Assembly (NCBI GenBank): GCA_017540825.1
Contig: JAFYAH010000049.1
Coordinates: 62,001 to 126,000, forward strand
Direction of reading: 5' to 3'
DNA length: 64,000 bases
DNA from: Candidatus Methanomethylophilaceae archaeon
GTDB lineage: Archaea > Thermoplasmatota > Thermoplasmata > Methanomassiliicoccales > Methanomethylophilaceae
Both the position numbers and the translations under genes were made by a program. How positions within the stretch are numbered: position 1 is the stretch's first letter; every line of letters starts with the position of its first letter. Positions 42,489 through 51,098 of this stretch are shown here, piece after piece. Under the pieces are notes generated by a model. The model did no database searches, was not told where the DNA came from, and worked only from the letters and a program-made list of their open reading frames with translations.

Positions 42489-44132
42489 ATGAAAACCAAA
42501 GCGAACGTGAAGGCCAAGACCGGATCCACTGATGACAAGAAAACTACGCTGAAAGCGGCCAGGCTGGCGGCTTCGAAGGCGACTGTGGAGCTCTTCGACA
42601 TCCTTCGCAAGACCAAGGGATCCGAGGCCAAAGAGGAGATGTTCAGGATCATCGAGCCATTCGCCATCTCCGGGTATCCTCCTGCGATGACCCGCCTTTC
42701 CATCTGCTACAGAGAAGGGTACGGGGTGGGGAAGGACCTCGGAAAGGCCATAGAATGGATGGGAAAGGTCGCAGATACGGGTTCCGAGGCTTCCGCTTGC
42801 AAGCTCTTCGACCTCCTGCAGGAGCAGGATCCGAAGGGCAACGGGAACAGGATGTTCAGCGCCATCGAGCCCTACGGTGAGACCGGCAAAGAGCCGGCCA
42901 GGATGCGCTACGCCCTCTCCTTCCTGAACGGGTACGGGGTGGAGAAGGACGTCAAGAAGGCCCTGGACATAATCGTCGGGCTCCTCCCCGTTGATCCGAA
43001 ATGGACCCCCGACCTCTATCGCGCGGCGCTGGAGCACTACTACTCCGGAGGCAGCATCGTCGACGGCCTCAGCAGCCTGAAGCTCTATAGCAAAGTCGAA
43101 GACATAGCCAGCTCCCTGTCCCTGTTCTCTAAAAACTATCTGCTGGTGTCTCTGATCGAGTCGCATCTCGGGATCAAGCCCACGTACGCTGATGAGATAA
43201 AGGATGTTTCTAATAAAAAAGAATGCATAATGTCCGATTGCAGGATACTCTTCAACGCTTTGAAAACGATGAGGAGGAACGATCTTGTAAACTCTGTCAA
43301 CATACCCCGCACCTTGAACACGATCCTGGATGCTGGGAGGTCCTCAGGCACATTGAATGACGATGACGTCGTGTCTCTGTTCATGTCCCTGAAAGCCGAC
43401 GACGAGGACGCGGACGCCGCGCACAAAGCGCTGATGGCGCTGATGACAGACTTCGACGAGGAGTGCAAAGCCTGCGGCGCGTCGTACCACATCACCCATG
43501 GCGCCCTGCTGGGAGCGTACCGCCACAAAGGATTCATCCCCTGGGACGGCGACATAGACGTCTGCATGCTCCGCGAGGACTGCGACAGGCTGAAGGAGCA
43601 TTGCGACCGCGACTCGAAGGTCGTGCTGTCGGAGACGCTCAGGCAGTCGGGAAAGGACATCCGCCGCATACGCAAAGCCAAGCATCCGGGGTCTGCCGCC
43701 GGCGGCCCCTCGATAGACGTCCTCGTCTGCTGCCCCATTGGCTCCTCCGACGAATGCGCCAAGAAGTACGCGGAAATCGACGAGTCGTTCCGCGCGAGGA
43801 TCGCGGCAATCGTCGACGAGGACGTGGAGAGCAAGACCGACCCGAAGCTGGACGACAGGATACCTGCCATCTTCTCGGAGGCCGCCGAAGAGATGAAGGG
43901 ATGCTCCGGCGACAGAAGCATGCTGGCGCTGGCTTTCGACAACCCACCGGGGCTCGACAGGAGCCTGATGTTCTCTCGCGATGACGTCCTTCCGACCGGC
44001 ACGGCGAGGTTCGAAGACATGGACCTCCCTGTTCCGAAGAACGTCGGGAAAGTCCTGGAAGCGCTGTACGGGAACGTGCTGAGATTCCCGGACGAGATGT
44101 ATCCGCGCAGGAAGGCGTCGCGGAAGCCATGA
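42489..44132 (+). CDS. Sel1-repeat / LicD phosphotransferase fusion protein (copy 1)
   Basis: The 547-residue protein joins Sel1-like repeats (about residues 25-190: CYREGYGVGKDLGKAIEWMG, LNGYGVEKDVKKALDI) to a C-terminal LicD-family domain (about 300-540) with HITHGALLGAYRHKGFIPWD then GDIDVCM. This is the nucleotidyltransferase-fold signature that places phosphocholine or a similar head group on surface sugars. The Asp pair for metal (DGDID) is present. The end PKNVGKVLEALYGNVLRFPD is the usual LicD tail motif. No signal peptide is present. The start is set by AAGGAGG. It is followed 16 bases later by a second fusion of the same type, so they are probably co-transcribed. The donor is unknown. 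The nearby LicC-like gene may make it. Confidence 0.87.
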   Translation: MKTKANVKAKTGSTDDKKTTLKAARLAASKATVELFDILRKTKGSEAKEEMFRIIEPFAISGYPPAMTRLSICYREGYGVGKDLGKAIEWMGKVADTGSEASACKLFDLLQEQDPKGNGNRMFSAIEPYGETGKEPARMRYALSFLNGYGVEKDVKKALDIIVGLLPVDPKWTPDLYRAALEHYYSGGSIVDGLSSLKLYSKVEDIASSLSLFSKNYLLVSLIESHLGIKPTYADEIKDVSNKKECIMSDCRILFNALKTMRRNDLVNSVNIPRTLNTILDAGRSSGTLNDDDVVSLFMSLKADDEDADAAHKALMALMTDFDEECKACGASYHITHGALLGAYRHKGFIPWDGDIDVCMLREDCDRLKEHCDRDSKVVLSETLRQSGKDIRRIRKAKHPGSAAGGPSIDVLVCCPIGSSDECAKKYAEIDESFRARIAAIVDEDVESKTDPKLDDRIPAIFSEAAEEMKGCSGDRSMLALAFDNPPGLDRSLMFSRDDVLPTGTARFEDMDLPVPKNVGKVLEALYGNVLRFPDEMYPRRKASRKP

Positions 44133-44148
44133 TACGGAGCAGGTCCAA

Positions 44149-45900
44149 ATGTCTGACGTCAGCGCCATGATGAAAAGGTCGAAGGACTACCTGAAAGGGA
44201 ACGGCGTGGAGAAGAGCCGCGACAAGGCCCGCTACTGGATGCTCATGGCCTCGTACCAGGGCTCCTCTGAAGCCGCCAACATGCTGTACGACATGTCCCG
44301 CAGGACCTCCGACGAAGAGAAGAGGGAGGAGATCGCCCGCGTCATAGAGACGTTCGCGGAATCCGGCAACGTCGCCTCCATGGTGCGCCTGTCTCTGATG
44401 TACAGGGACGGCTACGGCGTCGAGCAGAACGAGCTCCTCAGCATGGAATGGATGAGGAAGGCCTCGGAGGCTGGTTACGAGCCTGCTGCGTCAAAGCTGT
44501 TCGACCTCATGGCGGCTTCCGACGACCCCAGGGTAAGGAACAGGGCCCTCGACGCCCTCGCGCCCTATGCCAAGTCGACGAGGGGGTCCACCGTGATCAA
44601 GAGGGCCATAGCTTACCGCGAGGGCTACGGGGTGGAGAAGGACCTGGACAAGGCCGTCGGAATACTCTCGGAGGCTTCCAAGTTCAAGAGGAAATGGAAC
44701 GTGGAGCTGTACAGGTTCGCGGCGGAGCTGATCAGGAGGGGGCACGGGGTCGCCGACTCGCTCAAGAGGTGCCGCGTCGACTCCAAGGACGTGGACATGG
44801 CCAAGTCCCTCTCGCTCTTTTCCAAAGACCGCCTGTACCTGCCTCTGCTGGAGGCGTTCACGGGCAAGAGGTTCTCGTACGTGGACTGGGTCTCCCAGAG
44901 GCCCGATCCGATGGGGACCATGGCGGAGGACTTCAATACCGTCATCAACATACTCAACGGCAACCGCACCGACGACCTCGTCAGGCCGGCGAACGTGGCC
45001 GCTATGCTGAACGGGATACTGGCGCAGTCCAAGGAGCAGGGACTCCTCGACGACGAGGGGATCCGCTCGGTGTTCATGAAGGTCCGCATCGAGGACCCCT
45101 ACCTCAAGCAGATGCAGGACGGGCTCACCACCCTTCTGGACATATTCGACAGGCTCTGCAAGAGCAACGGCATCAGGTACATGATCTCCTGCGGAACCCT
45201 CCTGGGAGCCTACCGCCACGAGGGCTTCATACCCTGGGACGACGACACCGACATCTACATGATGAGCGAGGACTACGCGAAGCTCTCCGCGATCCTCAAG
45301 GACAACCCGGTGCTCATGACCCTGGACCGCATGTACGCGTCGAACCTCAAGGGCCATGGGGTGAACTACGCCCACCAGGTGGTATTCAGGAGCCCGAAGC
45401 TCAGGATCATCCACCTGGGAGTCATGACCTTCGACTACGTCAAGTCCGCAGACGACGAGGGCTGGGAGATGTACAGGAGCTACATCGACGAGCGCCGCAA
45501 GAAAGTGGACGCGTACACCAAGGAGGACAAGAGGAGCGGCGTCGACCCTCTCTCCGACAGGAGGATCAGGGCGATCTACCGCGACGCGATGTCGAACTTC
45601 AGCAAGGACCTGGAAGGCGGGGAGAGGAACGCCGTGGCGCTGTCGTTCGACAACCCCATCGCCTTCGCGAAGAGGAAGCTGTTCGACTACGGCGACTTCT
45701 TCCCCGAGAGGGACATGAAGTTCAACGGGCTGATGCTTCCGGCCCCGAACCGCCCCGAGGTCATCATGGACAGGCTGTACGGGAACGTGATGCTGTTCCC
45801 TAGCAACCTCCTGGTCCACAGGCATGCGGCGTGGGACGAGGAGAACGCCACGTACATCAGGAACTATCTCGCCAAGCTGAAGGAAGAAGGGTACTACTGA
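44149..45900 (+). CDS. Sel1-repeat / LicD phosphotransferase fusion protein (copy 2)
   Basis: The 583-residue paralogue of the preceding gene has Sel1 repeats at about residues 10-190 (GNGVEKSRDKARYWM, YRDGYGVEQNELLSMEWM, YREGYGVEKDLDKAVGIL) and LicD at about 325-575. The LicD signature is SCGTLLGAYRHEGFIPWD followed by DDTDIYM, with both metal Asp residues, and the tail is MDRLYGNVMLFP. The middle region (SLSLFSKDRLYLPLLEA) is shared with copy 1, so they arose by duplication and diverged strongly. It is a cytoplasmic enzyme by prediction, acting on lipid-linked or nucleotide-linked glycans. A strong hairpin follows. Confidence 0.88.
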   Translation: MSDVSAMMKRSKDYLKGNGVEKSRDKARYWMLMASYQGSSEAANMLYDMSRRTSDEEKREEIARVIETFAESGNVASMVRLSLMYRDGYGVEQNELLSMEWMRKASEAGYEPAASKLFDLMAASDDPRVRNRALDALAPYAKSTRGSTVIKRAIAYREGYGVEKDLDKAVGILSEASKFKRKWNVELYRFAAELIRRGHGVADSLKRCRVDSKDVDMAKSLSLFSKDRLYLPLLEAFTGKRFSYVDWVSQRPDPMGTMAEDFNTVINILNGNRTDDLVRPANVAAMLNGILAQSKEQGLLDDEGIRSVFMKVRIEDPYLKQMQDGLTTLLDIFDRLCKSNGIRYMISCGTLLGAYRHEGFIPWDDDTDIYMMSEDYAKLSAILKDNPVLMTLDRMYASNLKGHGVNYAHQVVFRSPKLRIIHLGVMTFDYVKSADDEGWEMYRSYIDERRKKVDAYTKEDKRSGVDPLSDRRIRAIYRDAMSNFSKDLEGGERNAVALSFDNPIAFAKRKLFDYGDFFPERDMKFNGLMLPAPNRPEVIMDRLYGNVMLFPSNLLVHRHAAWDEENATYIRNYLAKLKEEGYY

Positions 45901-45924
45901 CAGCCCTTGCGAATGAGGATAAAA

Positions 45925-45942
45925 CCGGGGGGAGACCCCCGG
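45925..45942. terminator. Bidirectional terminator between LicD copy 2 and asd
   Basis: A seven-base stem CCGGGGG/CCCCCGG with a GAGA loop fills the 50 bases between two convergent stop codons. It is flanked by AAAA on the left, so it provides a T-run for the minus strand. Confidence 0.65.
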
Positions 45943-45950
45943 AAACGATT

Positions 45951-47012
45951 TCAGAGTATTCCCTTGGCCTTGGCCAGCTCGGCGTTGAGGACGGATCCGC
46001 CCGCGCCGCCCCTGAGGGTGTTGTGGGACATGACGAAGGCCTTGTAGTACCCGTTGCTCTGCCTGAGCCTTCCGACGGTGGACGCCATCCCTCTCGCGCG
46101 AGCAGGAGTTCCGGCCATGGCGTCGAACGCCGGCTGGGGCCTGTTCTCCTCCGCCCTGACGATGACGGGCTGGTCCGGCGCGGAAGGCAGCCCGAGCTTC
46201 TGGGGCTCGCCGCGGAATCCTGAGAGGGCCTTGGACAGCTCATCGAGGGTGGGCTGCGCGTCAAGGTCCAGGACGAGGGACTCGAGGTGCCCGTCGACGA
46301 CAGGGACCCTGGCGCAGTTGGCCATGACCTTGAACCCAGCGAAGTTGAACTTTCCGCCGGAATACGTGCCGAGCATCTTTGCGAGCTCGCTTTCCATCTT
46401 CTCCTCCTCGTGGCTGATGAACGGGACCACGTTCCCGACCGCGTCGAGGGACGGCACTCCGGGATACCCTGCTCCGGAGAGCGCCTGGTACGTGGAGACG
46501 AAGACCTGCTTGAGGCCGAACGCCTTGTCGATGGCCACTAGGGGCAGAGCTATGCCCGTGGAGGAGCAGTTGGCGTTGGTGACTATGTATCCGCCGTCCT
46601 TGTACGTTGGCTGGTCCTTTATCGACTCGAAGTGGTCCGGGTTGACTTCCGGGATGAGTATGGGCACGTTAGCGTCCATCCTGTGGGATCCCGCATTGGT
46701 GAAGACTGCAACCCCGGATTCGGCCAGCTCGGTCTCCGTCGGACCGGCGAGGTCGGAGGGGATGCCGCTGAAGGCTACCCTGCAGCTCTTGGATATCTTC
46801 GCTATGTCCATGACCTCGATCGTCCTGTCCATGGTGTCGTCGAGGTATACGTGGTCCCTGACCTTCAGGACGTCGCGGAGCTTCTTCCCCTGCGACCTCT
46901 CGGACGCGTACAGGCCCTCTATCTCGAAATACGGGTGGTCCTCCAGCATCTGGATGAATCTCTGTCCGATCATCCCCGTGGCGCCGAGGACTGCAACGCT
47001 TATCTTGCTCAT
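45951..47012 (-). CDS. asd: Aspartate-semialdehyde dehydrogenase (archaeal/fungal type)
   Basis: The 353-residue enzyme reduces aspartyl phosphate to the semialdehyde for Lys, Thr and Met synthesis. The NADP loop is VAVLGATGMIGQRFI, the catalytic Cys is in VTNANCSSTGIALPL, and the catalytic His region reads VMANCARVPVVDGHLESL (family: RVPVxxGH). The archaeal length and FISHEEEKMESELAKMLG (family NIIPYIxxEExK) fit. ATG 47012 follows an AT-rich promoter, giving a short leader. It stands between a glycan/Sel1 block and a divergent iron-sulfur/pyruvyltransferase gene, with no functional link evident. Confidence 0.94.
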   Translation of the reverse strand: MSKISVAVLGATGMIGQRFIQMLEDHPYFEIEGLYASERSQGKKLRDVLKVRDHVYLDDTMDRTIEVMDIAKISKSCRVAFSGIPSDLAGPTETELAESGVAVFTNAGSHRMDANVPILIPEVNPDHFESIKDQPTYKDGGYIVTNANCSSTGIALPLVAIDKAFGLKQVFVSTYQALSGAGYPGVPSLDAVGNVVPFISHEEEKMESELAKMLGTYSGGKFNFAGFKVMANCARVPVVDGHLESLVLDLDAQPTLDELSKALSGFRGEPQKLGLPSAPDQPVIVRAEENRPQPAFDAMAGTPARARGMASTVGRLRQSNGYYKAFVMSHNTLRGGAGGSVLNAELAKAKGIL

Positions 47013-47377
47013 TTCTTTGGCACATCCTGTTGATGACGGCCGGAATCGCTGGTTCTTAATAAATATATATTGAAAGTATAGACGGCCCATCTGCAAGGCT
47101 TGCGGCAGGAAGATGCCCCGGGATCGGCTGATAGTCGCCCGCAATAGCGCCCAGACGTCGATAATCGAGCGAAATGCGAATGGCGCCCTGCGTACGATCG
47201 GAGCCGTGACAAAAGCGCTGAGCATGTCATGCGCTTCATTTTATAGAACCGACCAAAATTGTTTGGCATCTTAGGACCAGCGGTCCTTCGCCATATCGCG
47301 ACGCTGCCGATGTTCGCAGAAGATCGTCGCGTATGCCGGAGACGGCTGCGACGACTACTTTACGAGGAGACTCTGAA
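47013..47377. other. 365-base divergent intergenic region
   Basis: This region holds the asd TATA box (about 47058-47070) and a TATA-like TTTTATAG at 47239-47246 for the downstream gene. The predicted leader of the latter is about 100 bases. An in-frame ATG at 47333 could extend the downstream protein by 15 residues (ETAATTTLRGDSE), which lack family similarity. No other gene or repeat is seen. Confidence 0.45.
47058..47070 (-). promoter_or_regulatory. Promoter of asd
   Basis: The minus strand reads ATATATATTTATT, 46-58 bases before the asd ATG, leaving a leader of about 20 bases. Confidence 0.5.
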
Positions 47378-49987
47378 ATGGACGTAAGACTGGAGCTGCC
47401 TCTGCTCAAGTGCACCGGATGCAGCGCATGCGAGAGCGTATGCCCTAAAGGCGCCATATCCATGGACATCAATTCCCAAGGATTCGGAAAGGGGTTCAGA
47501 TACCCGCATGTAGACGCGAGCAAATGCATCGAGTGCGGCAAATGCGTGAAGACCTGCCCTGTGTTGAACCCGAGCTATTCGGGGGACAAGAAGCCCAAGG
47601 TCTATTCGGTCAAGTGCCCGAGCCATCAGATGAAATGCGCGTCCGGAGGAGTCTTCGGATTCCTGGCGGACCGCTTCCTGAGCGAAGGCGGCGGTGTGTG
47701 CGGAGCGGCCTTCGACGAAGGGTTCGAGCTCAGGGAGAGGTACGTGGAAGACCCCGAGGGGCTCCCTCCTCTGCTGAGCTCCAAATACCTGCAGTCCTAC
47801 CCGGGCGACGTCTACTCCGAGATCGAGAAATCGCTGAAGGCCGGGAAAAAGGTCCTGTTCTGTTCCACTCCCTGCCAAGTAGCAGGCTTGAAAGCGTACC
47901 TGAAGAAGGCCCCCGGCAACCTGTACTGCGTGGACCTGCTCTGCCGCGGGGTGCCGTCCAACGAGCTTTTCAAACGCTACCTCCACGAGACTTTCAACGG
48001 CGACATCGAGAACGTCGGCTTCCGCAGCAAGTCGGTCGGCTGGACCACCAGCATGACCATATCCCGCCCGAACGGCAAGGAGGAGGTCTACAGCAGAAAG
48101 GACGACCCATACATCCGCCTGTTCGAGAGCTGGGCGTCTCTTCGCGAATCCTGCTACGAGTGCCCGTTCAACCGCATCCCGAGGCAGGGCGACCTCACGA
48201 TAGGCGACCATTGGGGGGTCGGCGCAGAGAACCGCAACAGGAAGGGCATCAGCATTGTCCTCGTCAACAGCAAGAAAGGCAAAGAGCTCCTGGACATGAT
48301 CGAGAAGGGAGGGAACTCCGTCATCGAGACAGACATAGAGTCAGCCAGCGCCCGCAACAGGGCGATGACCAAGCCGACGGCGAAGCCCAAGGCATACGCC
48401 AAGCTCCAGGCGGGGCTGGAAAGCCTCAGCGTATCAGACGCCCTCTGGTACGCCGGGCTCGTCAAGAAGGACGTATGCATGGTGCTCATGTCCAACCGGA
48501 ACTTCGGGAACAACCTGACCAACTGGTCCCTCTACCGCACGATAAAGAGCATGGGCTACAGCGTGGTCATGACGTCCAGGAACAGGACCCACAGGATCTC
48601 TCCGCTGTTCCAGAAGAACCCTTACCGCCCCGACGAGTCCTTCGTCCTGGACCCGTACCGGCTCAACGACCTGTGCAAGGTGTTCCTCGTCGGATGCGAC
48701 CAGACGTTCGCGCCCATGGGCATATCCAAGGAGCGCGTGACCCTCCTCCCGTGGGTCCGCGGGGACAGGTACAAGATGTCGTACAGCGCCTCCCTGGGGA
48801 AGTCGGTGTACGAGGACGCCACGGAGGACCAGATCAAGCAGTTCGCATACCTGTTCAAGCGCTTCAACGCCGTCTCCGTGAGGGAAGCCAGCGGGCCCGG
48901 CCTCATGCGCGAGACGTTCGGCGTCGACGCCGAGTGCGTCATGGACCCGGTATTCCTGTCGACGGCCGACGACTACCGCTCCCTGGCAGCGACCAGCAGG
49001 ATCAAGGCGCCTCGCGAGAAGTACGTCCACTGCTACCTCCTGGACCCCACCCCGGACAAGGTCGCTGAGGTGAAGAGGTACGCGAAGAGGATGGGGATAA
49101 AGAAGATAACCTGCATAGTCAACAAAGGCGAGAGGACGCCGATAGAGGGCTTCGAAGTGCACAGGGCGAGGGTGGAGTCCTTCATAGAGCTGCTGGACAA
49201 GAGCTCCCTGTTCGTCACGGACTCCTTCCACGGCTTGTGCATGGCCATGATACTGAACAAGAACTTCTATGCACTCAAGGTCAAGAAGATAAGGGGAGAG
49301 GAGCGCTTCAGGAGCATCCTGGGCCTGGTCGGCCTCGAGGACAGGTGGGCGTCCGTCGCCGAGCCGAGGTTCGACGACATCGACTACGGCCCGGTCAACA
49401 GCATTCTGGGGAAGGAAGTGGAGAGGTCCAAAGCCTGGCTTAAGGAGCACCTGGAGCAAGGAATGGCGTTCGACGGGCCCCTGGATGCGTACGACATGCA
49501 GCTGGTGAACGCGGACCGCGTCATGAGCTTCCAGAGCGCGTCGTTCAGGCAGGCCTCGTTCGCCATGAACGCCGACTGCAGGTCCTCGGAGGTGTTCGAC
49601 CCCTCGGTGTGCGCCTCCATCGGGAACAGCTACCACGCCGGGAGGAGCGTCCCCAAGGACGACTCGAAAGCCATAGAGTGGCTCAAGCGCGCATGCATGT
49701 CCGGCGACGTGCCTTCCATGGTCGCGCTCCGCCGCATCCTTCGCGGAAGGGACGACGAGGAGTCCAGAAGGGACCTCCTTTCGACGACCAGATAGCTGGC
49801 AGACCTGCGGGCGCCGGGCCACGGCCTGATGGTGGCCAGGCTCTACGAGGAGGGGTCATGCGTGGAGAAGAGCCACGAAGACGCGGTCAGATGGGCGGGA
49901 TCCGCCGAGAAGCTGGAGGCGTACATGGCCATGATCTCCCCGGACGGCGAGGACGACGGCGAAGAAGCATCCGAGTTCCGAGCGTGA
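47378..49987 (+). CDS. Ferredoxin / F420-dehydrogenase-beta / polysaccharide pyruvyltransferase / Sel1 fusion with in-frame TAG
   Basis: The 869-codon protein has four parts. Residues 10-62 are a two-cluster ferredoxin (CTGCSACESVCP and CIECGKCVKTCP). About 70-350 resemble the FrhB/FdhB coenzyme F420 dehydrogenase beta subunit (CASGGVFGFLADRF, FCSTPCQVAGLKAYL, LTIGDHWG). About 365-670 match polysaccharide pyruvyltransferase (SNRNFGNNLTNWSLYRTIK, GCDQTFAPMG, SLFVTDSFHGLCMA). From about 740 on there are Sel1 repeats. A TAG at 49793-49795 (codon 806) falls inside the Sel1 region. Beyond it the same frame reads GLMVARLYEEGSCVEKSHED and AVRWAGSAEKLEAYM, a clear Sel1 unit, to TGA 49985. The frame is thus best read through. 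It probably modifies a surface glycan in a redox-linked way, which is inferred. Confidence 0.85.
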
Positions 49988-50141
49988 CGAATCGTCGAAC
50001 GAAGTTCCTGAAAGCGAGCGCAGACGAGGCCAGCACCGAGGGCTGATGCCTTCGAATCCAAGACAGCGGCATACGGCCGACGCTCCCCTCGCTTTCCGAC
50101 GAGAACGCAGGTTAAAAGAACAGGCTGAGCTATGCGGGAGC

Positions 50142-51098
50142 ATGCCTCCCTGTTCCGACACTTGCATCATCTGCGAGAGGAACGAAGGGACAATCCGCAC
50201 CAAGGACGGCCTGGTATGCAGGGAATGCATGCCCGATGACCTGATACCGAAAGCGCTCTCCTTGGGAAAGAACCAGATAATAGTATACGCCAGGGCGCAC
50301 AGCGGCAGGAAGCCTCGCGTGGAGAGGAACTGCACCAAAGCCTTGGACGATTCCGTGAGAAGCCGCAGCAGGGCCATCTCCCAAGGGACCGGGATCACCC
50401 TGGCGGAGGCGCTGAACGACGTCATGGCGCGCTCCCAGAGCATCGACATAGTGGTGTCGTTCATCAGGATGTCCGGGCTGAACCTCCTAATCGACGGGCT
50501 CAGGGACGCGGCGGAGGCCGGCAAGAGAATCCGGGCGATAACCACCGCGTACATGGGCGCCACCGAGTACGAGGCGGTCGCGGAGCTGTCCGACCTTCAC
50601 GGCGCGGAGGTCAGGATGGAGCTGAATCCCGAACGCTCCCGTCTCCATGCCAAATGCTTCCTCTTCACCGCATCGGACGGGAGAGGGACGGCTTTCATAG
50701 GGTCGGCGAACATATCGGAGAGCGCGCTGACGACCGGTGAGGAATGCGTTGCCATGATCAGGGAGGAGGACCTTCCGATGGTCTTCGAGGACCTCCGCTC
50801 CGAGTACGAGAGGCTGTGGTCGTCGCCGCTCCTGGAGAAGGTGACGAGGGACGACCGCGCCAGGATAGAGAGGGCTATCGAACGCAGGGGGAAACGAGCA
50901 GATGAAGATGAAGTTGGAGCTGGAAGTGAGCAGGATCGGGTACGTCCTTTACAGGAACGGGATGAACCCCGTGCTGACGGCCACGGCGGAGGCCGGGGAG
51001 GACGTCAAGAGCATAGAGTTCACCCTGAGGTCGGAGCCTCCGTTCGTCACCGCCCCGCCGTTCAAAGCGGACGGGATAGCCGGCGGCACGAAGCTTGA
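50142..51098 (+). CDS. PLD-family nuclease-like protein with N-terminal zinc ribbon
   Basis: From ATG 50142 the protein begins with CIICERNEGTIRTKDGLVCR and ECM, a four-Cys zinc-binding element. A phospholipase-D-like domain follows (about residues 85-235), including DIVVSFIRMSGLNLLIDGL and the HxK(x)4 region RLHAKCFLFTASDGRG then AFIGSANISESALTTGEE. Single-HKD PLD domains often act as nucleases, usually as dimers. The reliable sequence ends near 50895 (ERAIERRGKRA). The frame then runs 65 codons out of phase over the next gene to TGA 51098. A TGA one frame off overlaps that gene's ATG, so a one-base slip in the GGGGG run at 50887-50891 is possible. The start could also be upstream (50046). 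It is paired with the giant helicase. Confidence 0.75.
   Translation: MPPCSDTCIICERNEGTIRTKDGLVCRECMPDDLIPKALSLGKNQIIVYARAHSGRKPRVERNCTKALDDSVRSRSRAISQGTGITLAEALNDVMARSQSIDIVVSFIRMSGLNLLIDGLRDAAEAGKRIRAITTAYMGATEYEAVAELSDLHGAEVRMELNPERSRLHAKCFLFTASDGRGTAFIGSANISESALTTGEECVAMIREEDLPMVFEDLRSEYERLWSSPLLEKVTRDDRARIERAIERRGKRADEDEVGAGSEQDRVRPLQERDEPRADGHGGGRGGRQEHRVHPEVGASVRHRPAVQSGRDSRRHEA

Noticed and set aside
50046-50141. N-terminal extension of the PLD protein from ATG 50046
   Set aside because: The 32 extra residues are basic and lack similarity. The zinc ribbon begins right after ATG 50142, which has a GGGAG upstream, so the shorter form was preferred with modest confidence.
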